A DNA stretch of 64,000 nucleotides from Sulfurovum zhangzhouensis (GCF_030347965.1 NZ_JAQIBD010000001.1:248001-312000); one strand, 5' to 3'; counted from the stretch's first letter, positions 8,327 to 16,961 are shown. A program made the numbers and translations. The notes: a model not told the origin generated them from the sequence alone.

Positions 8327-9552
8327 AATTCCAACTCCACCATTTTTCCCATTGCTATCTCAGCGACCTCGCGGCCGAATGCCTCACAAAGCTTCAACTC
8401 TTCATCCGTTGGGATCAACTTGATCTTTAACGGACTTACAGGAAGTCTGAACTTCAACCACTGCATACGGTCATGCAGCATGTCCGGAGCTTCACCTGTC
8501 CAACCGTATGAACCGAATGTCGCTCCGACCTTACCTGCACTTTCCAGATAGGGCATACATGCCAACAGGTCCCATGCAGGTTTCACGGCATCTCCGTTTA
8601 TCGTTGGTGAACCCACTATCACCGCATCTGACTCTTCAAGCAGATCAATCATATTCTGCTCTTCCAAAGATGCCAGATCATACATACTGGCGATCATACC
8701 TGCAACAGCATCAGCCCCCTGCGTGATCTTCTCTGCCATCGCCAGTGTATTGTCGTAACTTGACATATAAAAAACTGACAATATCTTTTTGCCCTCGATG
8801 TTTTTATGGGCTTTGGCATCCTGACTCCATAGCTCGTATTTGTTGATATAGTTTTGCGGGTTCGTGCGTAAGACCGGACCGTGTAGAGGAGCAATGAGTG
8901 AGATATCAAATTGTTGATAAAGATCCAGTGCCTGCCGTACATACTGCTTGAACGGGCGCATAATATGCTGGTAATAGTATTTGAAGGCATAACTGAAATC
9001 ACCTACTTCATCATCAAATAGCCTTTCATCATAATAGTGGCTTCCAAACACATCACCGCTAAAAAGTATCTGATCCTCATGCAGGTAGCTGCTCATCGTA
9101 TCAGGCCAATGTAAAAATGGTGTACTCAAAAACTCAATGGTCTTGTCTCCCAGTGAGATCGTTTTGCCTGTATTGGCTATCTCAAACTCGATATCTTTTT
9201 TCAAAAGTGCTTTAAGCATCATCACCGCTCTGCCTGAAATGATCAGTTTTGCCTGGGGAGCACGCTGCATAAGCTCATCAAGTGCGCCTGAATGGTCAGG
9301 TTCAAGATGATGCAGTACAATGTAGCGGATCTCTTCATACTCACACAAAAGCTCAAGACGTTTGAAAAAGTGATCAGAGAACTCTTTTTTTACCGTATCC
9401 ATCACACAGACACCTTCACTTCCCCGTACCAGGTAACTGTTGTATGAACTTCCATTTGCTGTTTTCATAATGATGTCAAAAGTACGTATCATAGGATCAA
9501 ATGCACCGATAAAATGTACATTTTCTCCCAAAGCAGCTATTTTTCCTACCAT
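8323..9552 (-). CDS. flavodiiron protein (FprA/NorV-type A flavoprotein)
   Basis: Reduces O2 to water or NO to N2O. The N-terminal metallo-beta-lactamase-like domain carries the diiron ligands HLEPDH near residue 83, the histidine in PFLHWPD, the aspartate in FSGDVFG and the histidine in APLHGP. The C-terminal flavodoxin domain starts near residue 255 with the phosphate loop MSSYDNT. The length of 409 residues is typical for the two-domain form without a rubredoxin tail. It is translated with the upstream 2Fe-2S ferredoxin (7-base overlap), a plausible electron donor. In a nif operon the likely job is respiratory-type oxygen protection. Confidence 0.93.
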   Translation of the reverse strand: MVGKIAALGENVHFIGAFDPMIRTFDIIMKTANGSSYNSYLVRGSEGVCVMDTVKKEFSDHFFKRLELLCEYEEIRYIVLHHLEPDHSGALDELMQRAPQAKLIISGRAVMMLKALLKKDIEFEIANTGKTISLGDKTIEFLSTPFLHWPDTMSSYLHEDQILFSGDVFGSHYYDERLFDDEVGDFSYAFKYYYQHIMRPFKQYVRQALDLYQQFDISLIAPLHGPVLRTNPQNYINKYELWSQDAKAHKNIEGKKILSVFYMSSYDNTLAMAEKITQGADAVAGMIASMYDLASLEEQNMIDLLEESDAVIVGSPTINGDAVKPAWDLLACMPYLESAGKVGATFGSYGWTGEAPDMLHDRMQWLKFRLPVSPLKIKLIPTDEELKLCEAFGREVAEIAMGKMVELEL

Positions 9553-9845
9553 ATTTTGATATATGAGATAATGATCTCACCCTCTTGACTATCTACGATA
9601 CATTGACACATGAGACGTTGATTGTTGTTCTTTTGATCAAACATCTTAAACACAGTGATCTCTTTTTTAGTGAGCGGGTTGAGGAGTTCAATACCTTTAT
9701 CTACTCTTGCATTGCAGGACCCACAATCACCTATCCTGCATCCAAATTCCATAGATGCCCCGGTTTTCATCGCAACTTCTCTCAGGTTCATACCTAACGG
9801 TACTTTAACCCTGATATTGTCATCTTTTAAGTAGACCGTGGTCAT
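9546..9845 (-). CDS. 2Fe-2S ferredoxin
   Basis: Plant/vertebrate-type [2Fe-2S] ferredoxin fold. The cluster ligands are in GCRIGDCGSC near residue 36 (C-x4-C-x2-C) plus the distal cysteine in RLMCQC near residue 80. ATG at 9845 has AAAGGA seven bases upstream, and the candidate sigma-54 promoter at 9876-9893 puts the transcript start about 20 bases before it; a longer frame up to 9881 would begin at that promoter and is rejected. It is the first gene of the eight-gene operon and probably feeds electrons to the flavodiiron protein or nitrogenase. Confidence 0.88.
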   Translation of the reverse strand: MTTVYLKDDNIRVKVPLGMNLREVAMKTGASMEFGCRIGDCGSCNARVDKGIELLNPLTKKEITVFKMFDQKNNNQRLMCQCIVDSQEGEIIISYIKIW

Positions 9846-9875
9846 AAGTATCCTTTTGAGATATTTAACAACTAT

Positions 9876-9893
9876 ATGCAAAAACTGTTCTAG
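9876..9893 (-). promoter_or_regulatory. sigma-54 promoter of the ferredoxin-nifQ operon
   Basis: On the minus strand the sequence reads TAGAACAGTTTTTGCAT, with AG at -24 and GC at -12 separated by ten bases. The ferredoxin start codon is about 33 bases downstream of the -12 GC. The TAG of the -24 element is also the stop codon of the preceding 100-residue gene. Confidence 0.75.
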
Positions 9894-10192
9894 CTGCGTC
9901 CATACATCAAATAAAGATAGTCATAAATATCACTAAGAAAGAACCTTCTGTTATCACGTTCTTCAAAATGACCTACCCAGCCCTGATCCCCTTCCAGAAC
10001 CTTCCTGCTAGGGAGTACAAACTCGTTGTAGGGTAATTGTGGTTTGAGCACCGTACATGCTGTAATGGCCTGCACTACGGCATCAAAGAGTGTATCCAGG
10101 CTCTGTTCATCTTCTTTGAGATAGAGTGTTCCGTTCATCTGCATCATACGGTAGATTGCAAGTAATTGTTTTGCTTCTTTTTTCGCTGTCAT
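9890..10192 (-). CDS. hypothetical protein, 100 residues
   Basis: Small soluble helical protein without recognised motif. It begins with MTAKKEAKQLLAIYRMM and ends in SDIYDYLYLMYGRS. It follows the SagB-like gene by two bases and is the last gene of the tpx operon, so it is probably expressed together with these redox genes under sigma-54 control. Its stop codon is embedded in the -24 element of the next promoter. No function can be assigned. Confidence 0.65.
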   Translation of the reverse strand: MTAKKEAKQLLAIYRMMQMNGTLYLKEDEQSLDTLFDAVVQAITACTVLKPQLPYNEFVLPSRKVLEGDQGWVGHFEERDNRRFFLSDIYDYLYLMYGRS

Positions 10193-10194
10193 GG

Positions 10195-11424
10195 TTATAC
10201 TTCTCCTATCGCACAGGCATATAAAATAGTATTTTCGGTATTTAAAAATGTTTGGACTTTTTTATCATAGAAGGCACCGATCCCTGTACACCCGATTCCT
10301 TTTTCCTGTGCAAAAAGCTGTAGCTGATGTACAAAAGCACCTGCATGCATCAATGCTTCACTTGAAAACACTTTAGCCGTCATGACCATCACTATGGCTG
10401 CATTGGCGATAAAGTGCTGTTCGACCATCAAATGCGACACTGTTTGCTGATAAGCGCCTTTACTGATACACCCCTCTGCCGTATAGATACCTGCATCAAG
10501 TGCTTCACTTCTATGCACGATACAAAATATCTCCATACATTCAGGGGCATTGGCTAGGAGTGCCAAAAAATCACGTGAATCTTGTGCTGAAAGAGGATTC
10601 GGAATAAAATAACGTGCCGACCTGCGACCGTATATACAATCGCTGTTCGTAAGACTCGGCCACTCCTTCATCGTAAAGGTATGGTCATACTTTAACCCAG
10701 AGAGATAGGATGGAACATTCAAATTCCCTTCAATATAATCTACAGCAGGAACCTGTATCAAAGGTTGTTTTAACGGGGTAACACTTTTCTCCGTCTTTTC
10801 CCCAATGGCAACAGCCAGACAACTGAACTCCTCAGAAGGAAATCCCATCCATTGATCCAAACACTCTCTGTCAATTTCTGACAAAACTGTACATTTTTGT
10901 CCAAGTATCTGTGCTGAAGCCATAATCGCACCCAGCTGATGACCTGCGTCCAGATAACAGTAGCGTATCGCACGGTCTGCGTATTTCCACTCTGACCTGA
11001 ACGGGACAAGCGAGATAAGGAAGATCATTCCTCTAAATCGTTCGGATATCCCCAATGCTCCTTCTATACCGTCTGTTTCAATCTCCCTGATCAATACCAT
11101 AGTCTCATCTTTGGGGTTCACATGATAGATCCCGCTGATCACACCTTTGATACCGCGTATCTGCACATAAAGTTCAAGCGGATGCAGGTTTCCTGCCGAA
11201 GGCGTATTAAGACGGTAGTAGGGTTTTCCGTTAATTTTGGAGAATTCTGTCACACAACGGGAGAGTTCAACAAGCTTTAGGGCTTCTACTTCATTAAAAT
11301 CATAACGATACAAGAAATCCGGGTAGTTTTTAAACTGTGAAGGTTGCGTATTCCAGTCAAGAAAACGTGTTGTTTTAGCGACACGAAGCGGTGTGAGTAT
11401 CGTGTCGTTGTAGATTGCTTGCAT
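10195..11424 (-). CDS. SagB-type dehydrogenase (tandem nitroreductase-fold domains)
   Basis: FMN-dependent oxidoreductase of the SagB/ThcOx group within the nitroreductase superfamily. Two nitroreductase-like halves can be seen: residues about 60-200 with LNTPSAGNLHPLELY and YCYLDAGHQLGA, and residues about 250-405 with YGRRSARYF, HAGAFVHQLQLFA and GIGCTGIGAFYD. SagB enzymes oxidise azolines in peptide toxins, but no peptide precursor or cyclodehydratase is present here, so another substrate is likely. It lies nine bases after tpx in a sigma-54-driven operon. Its role in nitrogen fixation is unknown. Confidence 0.8.
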   Translation of the reverse strand: MQAIYNDTILTPLRVAKTTRFLDWNTQPSQFKNYPDFLYRYDFNEVEALKLVELSRCVTEFSKINGKPYYRLNTPSAGNLHPLELYVQIRGIKGVISGIYHVNPKDETMVLIREIETDGIEGALGISERFRGMIFLISLVPFRSEWKYADRAIRYCYLDAGHQLGAIMASAQILGQKCTVLSEIDRECLDQWMGFPSEEFSCLAVAIGEKTEKSVTPLKQPLIQVPAVDYIEGNLNVPSYLSGLKYDHTFTMKEWPSLTNSDCIYGRRSARYFIPNPLSAQDSRDFLALLANAPECMEIFCIVHRSEALDAGIYTAEGCISKGAYQQTVSHLMVEQHFIANAAIVMVMTAKVFSSEALMHAGAFVHQLQLFAQEKGIGCTGIGAFYDKKVQTFLNTENTILYACAIGEV

Positions 11425-11433
11425 GGCTAATGA

Positions 11434-11985
11434 TCACACAGACATCCATTCTTCGTGTGTATGCCCTTTCTTCTTCACATTGACTGCATTTCTTACCGCC
11501 TCGATACATGCATCATAATTTACTTCATCAACGATCTCGGGTACCAGCTCTTTATAAACGATAACGCCATCTCTATCAATCACATAAACAGCTCTGGCCA
11601 ACCTGTCTTTGAGTTTGCCTTCTGATATTAAAAGACCGTATTTTTTTGCAAAATTTCTGTCAGTATCGATAACAAGCTCGGCACCGTCTATGGATTCTTT
11701 AGCGGCATACTCTTTTACAAACTCTTTATCGTCTGTAGTGATCATATAGGTAGTGAGTTTTTTAAACTCCTTGATAAGGTCATTGAATTTTTTTGCACCC
11801 AATGAACATACTTCTGTCTTCAATGACGGAATAGCTATAAGAAGCTGTACAGTCGGTGCGATCATTCCTATCACATTTTGTGTACCGTCAAGTTTAGTAA
11901 TTCTAGCTGCCGGTGCCTCTTTACCGACTGACTGTTCTTTACCAAGAAGTGCTGTTTGTGTACCGTGTACTGTAATTTGCATCAT
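11434..11985 (-). CDS. tpx: thiol peroxidase, Tpx type, without the usual resolving cysteine
   Basis: Peroxiredoxin of the Tpx group, which reduces hydrogen peroxide and alkyl hydroperoxides. The N terminus (QITVHGTQTAL), the peroxidatic site SLKTEVC near residue 60 and the C-terminal ARAVYVIDRDG are typical. In classical Tpx a second cysteine about 34 residues later resolves the disulfide; here that segment (TTDDKEFVKEYAAKES) has none. The only other cysteine is near residue 161. It may therefore act as a 1-Cys enzyme. A candidate sigma-54 promoter lies 26-43 bases upstream, and it heads a three-gene operon divergent from nifA. Confidence 0.88.
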   Translation of the reverse strand: MMQITVHGTQTALLGKEQSVGKEAPAARITKLDGTQNVIGMIAPTVQLLIAIPSLKTEVCSLGAKKFNDLIKEFKKLTTYMITTDDKEFVKEYAAKESIDGAELVIDTDRNFAKKYGLLISEGKLKDRLARAVYVIDRDGVIVYKELVPEIVDEVNYDACIEAVRNAVNVKKKGHTHEEWMSV

Positions 11986-12010
11986 TTTTTCCTCACTTTT
12001 AAGAAAAAGG

Positions 12011-12028
12011 TGTGCAAAATTTATTCTA
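12011..12028 (-). promoter_or_regulatory. sigma-54 promoter of tpx
   Basis: The minus strand reads TAGAATAAATTTTGCACA, with ten bases between AG (-24) and GC (-12). The tpx start codon lies about 29 bases downstream of the -12 GC. A perfect 12-base palindrome ACACTATAGTGT (12037-12048) sits directly upstream, between tpx and nifA, and could be an operator. Confidence 0.65.
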
Positions 12029-12131
12029 TATATAGGACACTATAGTGTTTATTTTTTAATCAATGCAATGTTTAAAATAACGTTCGTTTATGTTACTATT
12101 TAATTAACAATTTATTAAGAAAGTGATTAAA

Positions 12132-13757
12132 ATGTTAGTAAGTGACCTACCGGATGAATGCCAAACCTGTTCATTAGTATTTGCATATAAAGAGATTGGA
12201 CTTCTTTATGATATTGCAGTACTTCTAAGTGGAAGCGATAATGTTAAAGAGAGTATAGAGAAAGGTATGCGTATGCTCAAGCATGGGCGCTATCTTGACC
12301 GTTGTGCACTTTTTTTGCTTAATGATGAGAAGACACAGCTTGAACTATTTGCCTCAATTGACTTAACTCCGCAACAAAAAAGTATGGCAATCTATAAAAT
12401 AGGTGAAGGTGCAACAGGACTTGCAGCAAAAAGTGCAGAACCTATCGTCATAGAAAACATTCATAACAATATTAACTATCTCAATAAAATGGGTGCGCTC
12501 AACACTTCACTCATCTCTTATGTAGCAGTCCCGATCATGCAAAAAGACGGTGTTGTAGGTGTGATCTCTGCAAACCTTAAAAAAGATGCTCCGTTGGATT
12601 TTGATGATATCGTACATATGTTAACGATTCTCGGATCGATCTCTTTAGGGACGCTCAGTGTGCATAGACGTTACTCAAAAGAAAAAGAAGAGATTCAAGA
12701 TCTCAAAGCGTATTATCAAGATGAAATGCTAAGTGATTATAAGTTTGAAAACATTATCGGAAGAAGTACCGCTATGCAACAGATATTCAGTATCATTGAA
12801 ACAGTGGCACCTTCGGATGCGACTATTCTGGTTCGTGGTGAAACCGGTACAGGTAAAGAGCTTATCGCTGCAGCCGTACATAACATCAGTCCAAGAAAAA
12901 ATGGGCCGTTCATCAAGCTTAACTGTGCAGCCATTAGCGAAACATTGCTCGAATCAGAACTTTTCGGTCATGAAAAAGGTGCCTTTACCGATGCAAAAGA
13001 GATGCGTAAAGGACGTTTTGAACTAGCGGATGGAGGAACTTTGTTCCTTGATGAGATCGGGGATATCACACCTGCACTACAGGTCAAACTATTGCGTATC
13101 TTGCAAGAGCAGGAGTTTGAACGTGTAGGTGGAACCAAAACGATAAAAACCAATGTACGGTTAGTAGCCGCAACCAACAGAAACCTGGAAAAGATGGTAA
13201 AAAACGGTGAATTCCGTGAAGATCTTTTCTATCGTTTAAATGTTATCCCGGTCAACCTTCCACCGCTTCGAGAACGTTATGAAGATATCCAGTTGCTTAT
13301 TGAGCACTATCTGAAAAAATATATGAGAGAACATCATAAAGAGATGTATTTTTCAAAAGCTGCTTTGGAGATTCTTTTGGAATACCCTTGGCCGGGGAAC
13401 ATTAGAGAATTGCAAAATACTATGGAGCGTATCGTACTTATCTGTCCTCAGGGAGAACTACAGCCAGAGATGCTCAACCATGTCATGCCGTTTAATTTCC
13501 AAAAAATGTATATGCCGCAAGAGAGAGTGGAAGAGCCCCAAAAGACAGTAGAGCATCCTGTAAGTGATCATGAGTTTTCTCAAGGACATGATGAACATAT
13601 TTCTCTCACAAAGAGCAGTTTGCAGGATATGGAAAAAGAGGCCATTATCAAAGCACTGATAGAAAACCGGGGAATACAAACAAAAGCAGCCAAACAGCTT
13701 GGTATGTCAGCAAGACAGATCGGTTACAAGATAAAAAAATACGACATTGATCTCTAG
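12132..13757 (+). CDS. nifA: NifA, sigma-54-dependent activator of nif genes
   Basis: Enhancer-binding activator. Order of domains: N-terminal CQTC motif at residues 10-13, GAF domain about 20-175, AAA+ domain about 205-440 with Walker A GETGTGKE and Walker B LFLDEIGD, and a C-terminal Fis-type helix-turn-helix about 495-541. The sigma-54 contact loop reads GAFTDA rather than the usual GAFTGA. The linker lacks the C-x4-C motif of oxygen-sensitive rhizobial NifA, although CQTC at the N terminus could sense redox or metal. ATG at 12132 is preferred; a GTG three codons earlier is possible. It is divergent from tpx and surrounded by genes with -24/-12 promoters. Confidence 0.93.
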   Translation: MLVSDLPDECQTCSLVFAYKEIGLLYDIAVLLSGSDNVKESIEKGMRMLKHGRYLDRCALFLLNDEKTQLELFASIDLTPQQKSMAIYKIGEGATGLAAKSAEPIVIENIHNNINYLNKMGALNTSLISYVAVPIMQKDGVVGVISANLKKDAPLDFDDIVHMLTILGSISLGTLSVHRRYSKEKEEIQDLKAYYQDEMLSDYKFENIIGRSTAMQQIFSIIETVAPSDATILVRGETGTGKELIAAAVHNISPRKNGPFIKLNCAAISETLLESELFGHEKGAFTDAKEMRKGRFELADGGTLFLDEIGDITPALQVKLLRILQEQEFERVGGTKTIKTNVRLVAATNRNLEKMVKNGEFREDLFYRLNVIPVNLPPLRERYEDIQLLIEHYLKKYMREHHKEMYFSKAALEILLEYPWPGNIRELQNTMERIVLICPQGELQPEMLNHVMPFNFQKMYMPQERVEEPQKTVEHPVSDHEFSQGHDEHISLTKSSLQDMEKEAIIKALIENRGIQTKAAKQLGMSARQIGYKIKKYDIDL

Positions 13758-13771
13758 AATCCAAATTGCAC
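13755..13771 (+). promoter_or_regulatory. sigma-54 promoter overlapping the nifA stop codon
   Basis: The sequence TAGAATCCAAATTGCAC has AG and GC separated by ten bases, like the other nif promoters. Its TAG is the stop codon of nifA. A transcript would start near 13780, just before a strong ribosome binding site and a 34-codon ORF. Confidence 0.65.
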
Positions 13772-13805
13772 TAACACATTAAAATAATGTAAAAGGAGCA
13801 ATACA

Positions 13806-13910
13806 ATGTCTGGTTTTGATAGTAAATCACATATCAAACTATGTAATTCGTCACTGGGTGCATGTTTGAGCTACTACTATTTACCTACTTCACTCTATTA
13901 TGGTTTTTAA
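13806..13910 (+). CDS. small ORF of 34 residues downstream of nifA
   Basis: Starts at ATG with a strong AAAAGGAGCA ribosome binding site seven bases upstream and has its own sigma-54 promoter about 35 bases before it. The predicted peptide begins MSGFDSKSHIK, has two cysteines (residues 13 and 20) and a tyrosine-rich C-terminal half (LSYYYLPTSLYYGF) that may be hydrophobic enough to touch a membrane. No known family is recognised. It could be a real microprotein of the nif regulon or the leader of a small RNA. It lies between nifA and the convergent nifT. Confidence 0.5.
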   Translation: MSGFDSKSHIKLCNSSLGACLSYYYLPTSLYYGF

Positions 13911-13960
13911 TTGAGGGGTGCCGAAGAAGAGAAGAGTATATAGTTATGAGAGGGAGAGGA

Positions 13961-14182
13961 TCAATCATCCCCTCTACTGATGATCTTTGCATTGACCTCA
14001 TTTGGAAGGTCTTTAGGACCCGGCTCGATAAACCATACATCTCCATTTGTCAAGTTTACATTACCACCCCACTTCTCATCACTGTCAAACTCCAATCCTG
14101 ATATGATCTCTTCCATATCCTTTTTTGCCACATAGAAGAGTATTTTCCCTTCATCATTTTCTCTTAACATTACTTTTGCCAT
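13961..14182 (-). CDS. nifT: NifT/FixU family protein
   Basis: Small NifT-type protein (73 residues) with the family signature: KVMLRENDEGKILFYVAKKD at the start, then KWGGNVNLTNGDVWFIEP. NifT is found in many nif clusters, but its function is not settled. It lies three bases after the NadB-like gene and closes the nifU operon. It is longer at the C terminus than some NifT proteins. Confidence 0.85.
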   Translation of the reverse strand: MAKVMLRENDEGKILFYVAKKDMEEIISGLEFDSDEKWGGNVNLTNGDVWFIEPGPKDLPNEVNAKIISRGDD

Positions 14183-14185
14183 TTT

Positions 14186-15850
14186 TTATCCTTTCAATAT
14201 AATTAATAATTTTTTGATTGCATACCCAACATCTATCTTAACCGCTTTTTCAAATGTTATATTCATAAACTCCTTTCCTATTCTTCTCAGATAAGAAGCG
14301 ACATTAAAATGCTTGTTATCCTGTTGTGGATAGTCATTTCTATAATGTACACCTCTACTCTCTTTTCTACGGTAAGCAACATTTACTATCGCTTCAGCAA
14401 TAAAAAGTGCATTATGAAACTCCAGGATAGAAGAGAGCTCGACATTGTTCTCTTTTTCTTTATTGATACAGTTAAGACCGTAACGCTTACCTCTAAGATA
14501 GGTTACATAGGAGATCGCATCCCCCAATCCTTCTTCAGATCTGAATGGCCCGGCATTTCTAAATAACATCTCTCCAAGACTTACTCTCATTGCATTGATA
14601 TTGAATCTGTTCTCACCGTTCATGATAAGCTCAATGCGGTTCATATCTTTTTCTACTTCAGAATAATCAATAGGAAGATAATCTTTTTTATAGGATGCTT
14701 TTGCCGCCTCATATCCTGCTATCCTTCCAAAATATGCACCCTCTAAAAGAGAGTTTCCACCTAAACGGTTAGCACCGTGTACACCTGTTACGGCACACTC
14801 TCCACAAGCAAATACACCATCCATAGTTGTTGAAGTATCCGGTCTGGTCCATATCCCACCTATCGTATAGTGTGCTGAAGGTGTGATCTCCAGAAGCTCT
14901 TTGACGATATCAACACCCGCTGCATTGAGAGCCATTTTTCTGGATGACGGCAGTTTTTTATCGATCAGTTCTTCCCCTAGATGCCTAAAGTCCAGATAAA
15001 CTTTATGACCTTTCTTCATATGCTCTATGATCTCACGGGAAAGTTTGTCCCTGGTCTGAAGCTCATCAGTAAATCTTTCACCGGTTTCATCAACAAGATA
15101 GGCACCTTCACCTCTTGCTGCTTCACTGATCAAAGCACCGTTGGTTTTCAAGGTAGTAGGATGAAACTGTACAAACTCCATATTCGAAAGCAAAATATTT
15201 GCCCGAAATGCCGTAGCGATCACATCACCAGAACTCTCCTGGGCGTTGGTAGAGTGCCCCCTATATACACCTGCATACCCGCCTCCGGCAAGTACCAATG
15301 ATTTACAGGCCAAAGCGATGACCTGAGAATCAGATCTTCGTAGTACACTGATACCTGCCAGTTTGTTTTCATACTTGATGATGTTTAACAGTTTGTAATT
15401 TGTCAGTATCGTGATACCTGCCCTGCGGCACTGTTGCAGTAAAGACATTACGATAGCAGAACCTGTTCTATCAGCTATATAACAGGTACGTACCGCACTA
15501 CCGCCGCCAAACGGACGCTGTGCTATAGATTCATCTTCATTGGTATCAAATCCGACACCCATCTTTACAAGCTCATGAATGATATCGGGGGCCGCCTCAC
15601 ACATTTTTTTGATATTATGTTCATGTACCAGACCATCTGCACCTGCGATCGTATCATCGGCATGCTTTAGATAGGAATCATATTCGCTCAGGTTGATCAC
15701 GGCATTGATACCCCCTGATGCCACAGCGGAGTTGGAACGCATAGGATTCCCTTTGGTAACAACGGCTACTTTTGCCCCGCTTCTCTGTGCATAAAGAGCA
15801 GCATATAAACCTGATATTCCACTACCTACCACAACTACGTCATACAGCAT
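14186..15850 (-). CDS. FAD-dependent oxidoreductase, L-aspartate oxidase/fumarate reductase flavoprotein family
   Basis: Flavoprotein of the succinate dehydrogenase/fumarate reductase/NadB superfamily. The N-terminal dinucleotide fold VVVGSGISGLYAALYA, SNSAVASGGINA near residue 38, the substrate region FVQFHPTTL near 225, the EAARGEGAYLVD loop and the late HGANRLGGNSLLE motif near 365 are all present. The length of 554 residues and a helical C-terminal domain fit NadB-like enzymes. It overlaps the aldo/keto reductase gene by 11 bases in the nifU operon. Whether it oxidises aspartate or another dicarboxylate cannot be told; its place where nifS is often found is unusual. Confidence 0.85.
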   Translation of the reverse strand: MLYDVVVVGSGISGLYAALYAQRSGAKVAVVTKGNPMRSNSAVASGGINAVINLSEYDSYLKHADDTIAGADGLVHEHNIKKMCEAAPDIIHELVKMGVGFDTNEDESIAQRPFGGGSAVRTCYIADRTGSAIVMSLLQQCRRAGITILTNYKLLNIIKYENKLAGISVLRRSDSQVIALACKSLVLAGGGYAGVYRGHSTNAQESSGDVIATAFRANILLSNMEFVQFHPTTLKTNGALISEAARGEGAYLVDETGERFTDELQTRDKLSREIIEHMKKGHKVYLDFRHLGEELIDKKLPSSRKMALNAAGVDIVKELLEITPSAHYTIGGIWTRPDTSTTMDGVFACGECAVTGVHGANRLGGNSLLEGAYFGRIAGYEAAKASYKKDYLPIDYSEVEKDMNRIELIMNGENRFNINAMRVSLGEMLFRNAGPFRSEEGLGDAISYVTYLRGKRYGLNCINKEKENNVELSSILEFHNALFIAEAIVNVAYRRKESRGVHYRNDYPQQDNKHFNVASYLRRIGKEFMNITFEKAVKIDVGYAIKKLLIILKG

Positions 15851-16961
15851 CTTTTACCCCAAACAGGCTCTGTATCTGAGTTGGTTTTGCCTCATTGAGA
15901 TAGGCAAGCATTAGATTATCTTTGACATGCTGCGGTTCTATCGAGCCGAACAGTGCACTAAGAACATTGCCTGATCTTGCAAACTGTAAGGCTGTAGCAA
16001 CATCCGTCACATTCTCGGTCTCCAAAGTCTCACGTAATTGTTCGCTGAACTTCCCTTTGAAAAGATTCATCTGCAGCAGTGAAGATGAGGCAAACAAACC
16101 AAGTCCATATCCATGTGCAGCCTGCATCAAAGTATAGTACTTGCCATCAGGCCCCATTTGATTGCTATAGCTGTACGCATGCGGCTTAGCAAGATTGAAA
16201 GGTACCTGCAGATACTTGAAATGATGTGAGATACCGCCGACTTCCTGAGCGATCTTGACGATCTCCGAGAGACTCAAATACTCAGTATGTCCCTCTTCAT
16301 ACAAAAATGCATTCCATGCTGCGATCCCATAAGCACGTATCTTTCCTTCCTGAACCAGTGATTCAAAAAGCATAAATGCCTCCTTGATACGTGCAAGCAC
16401 CGCTTCTCTGTCTACATAACCCAACTGAGTTTCGGGGTTATGTAGATAGAGGATATCCAGCGTATCAAGCTTGAGATTATCCAGTGATTTTTCTACACTC
16501 CATCTCAGATACTCCGGACTCATGCAGTGCTGATCGATCACAACCTCATCTTTGGATGCAAGCCCTCTATTCAGGATATTCTCTTCGATCCATTCATATG
16601 GATTTTCAGGAAAAGGAAACTCTAGAGGGATAAAGCCTGCTTTTGAGGTAATGACCAAAGATTCTCTGCCCACCTTACCTTCCTCAAATATTTCTTCAAG
16701 TGCTTCACCGATCTCTTGTTCACTTACCTGATAACGGTAGTTGATCGCCGTATCAATGACATTGATCCCATTCTCAATGGCAGTCTTTACCGCATCCTTA
16801 TAGCTGATCACATAGTTCTCTTCTCTATAGGGCTCTTTGCGGAAAGTGCCCAGTCCCAAAGATGAGACAAAATACTCTCCGTTATATCTGAAAAAGTCTT
16901 TGTTATACTTAGAGAACTTCTTAAGATACGTAAAGGTCCCCTCTTTGGTTGCATACGCCAT
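15840..16961 (-). CDS. aldo/keto reductase
   Basis: NAD(P)H-dependent oxidoreductase with the TIM-barrel aldo/keto reductase fold. Recognisable parts are SSLGLGTFRKEP near residue 33, the catalytic-aspartate strand VIDTAINYR near 70, LDILYLHNPE near 160 and KIRAYGIAAWN near 208. The length of 373 residues includes an N-terminal extension. It begins at ATG overlapping the nifU stop codon (TAATG) and overlaps the next gene by 11 bases, so translation is coupled through the operon. Its substrate is unknown; related AKR genes occur in some other nif clusters, but no function is established. Confidence 0.88.
   Translation of the reverse strand: MAYATKEGTFTYLKKFSKYNKDFFRYNGEYFVSSLGLGTFRKEPYREENYVISYKDAVKTAIENGINVIDTAINYRYQVSEQEIGEALEEIFEEGKVGRESLVITSKAGFIPLEFPFPENPYEWIEENILNRGLASKDEVVIDQHCMSPEYLRWSVEKSLDNLKLDTLDILYLHNPETQLGYVDREAVLARIKEAFMLFESLVQEGKIRAYGIAAWNAFLYEEGHTEYLSLSEIVKIAQEVGGISHHFKYLQVPFNLAKPHAYSYSNQMGPDGKYYTLMQAAHGYGLGLFASSSLLQMNLFKGKFSEQLRETLETENVTDVATALQFARSGNVLSALFGSIEPQHVKDNLMLAYLNEAKPTQIQSLFGVKDAV

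Noticed and set aside
13954-13974. Terminator hairpin between the small ORF and nifT
   Set aside because: GAGAGGAT and ATCCCCTC pair with one mismatch but no T run follows on either strand; too weak to call.
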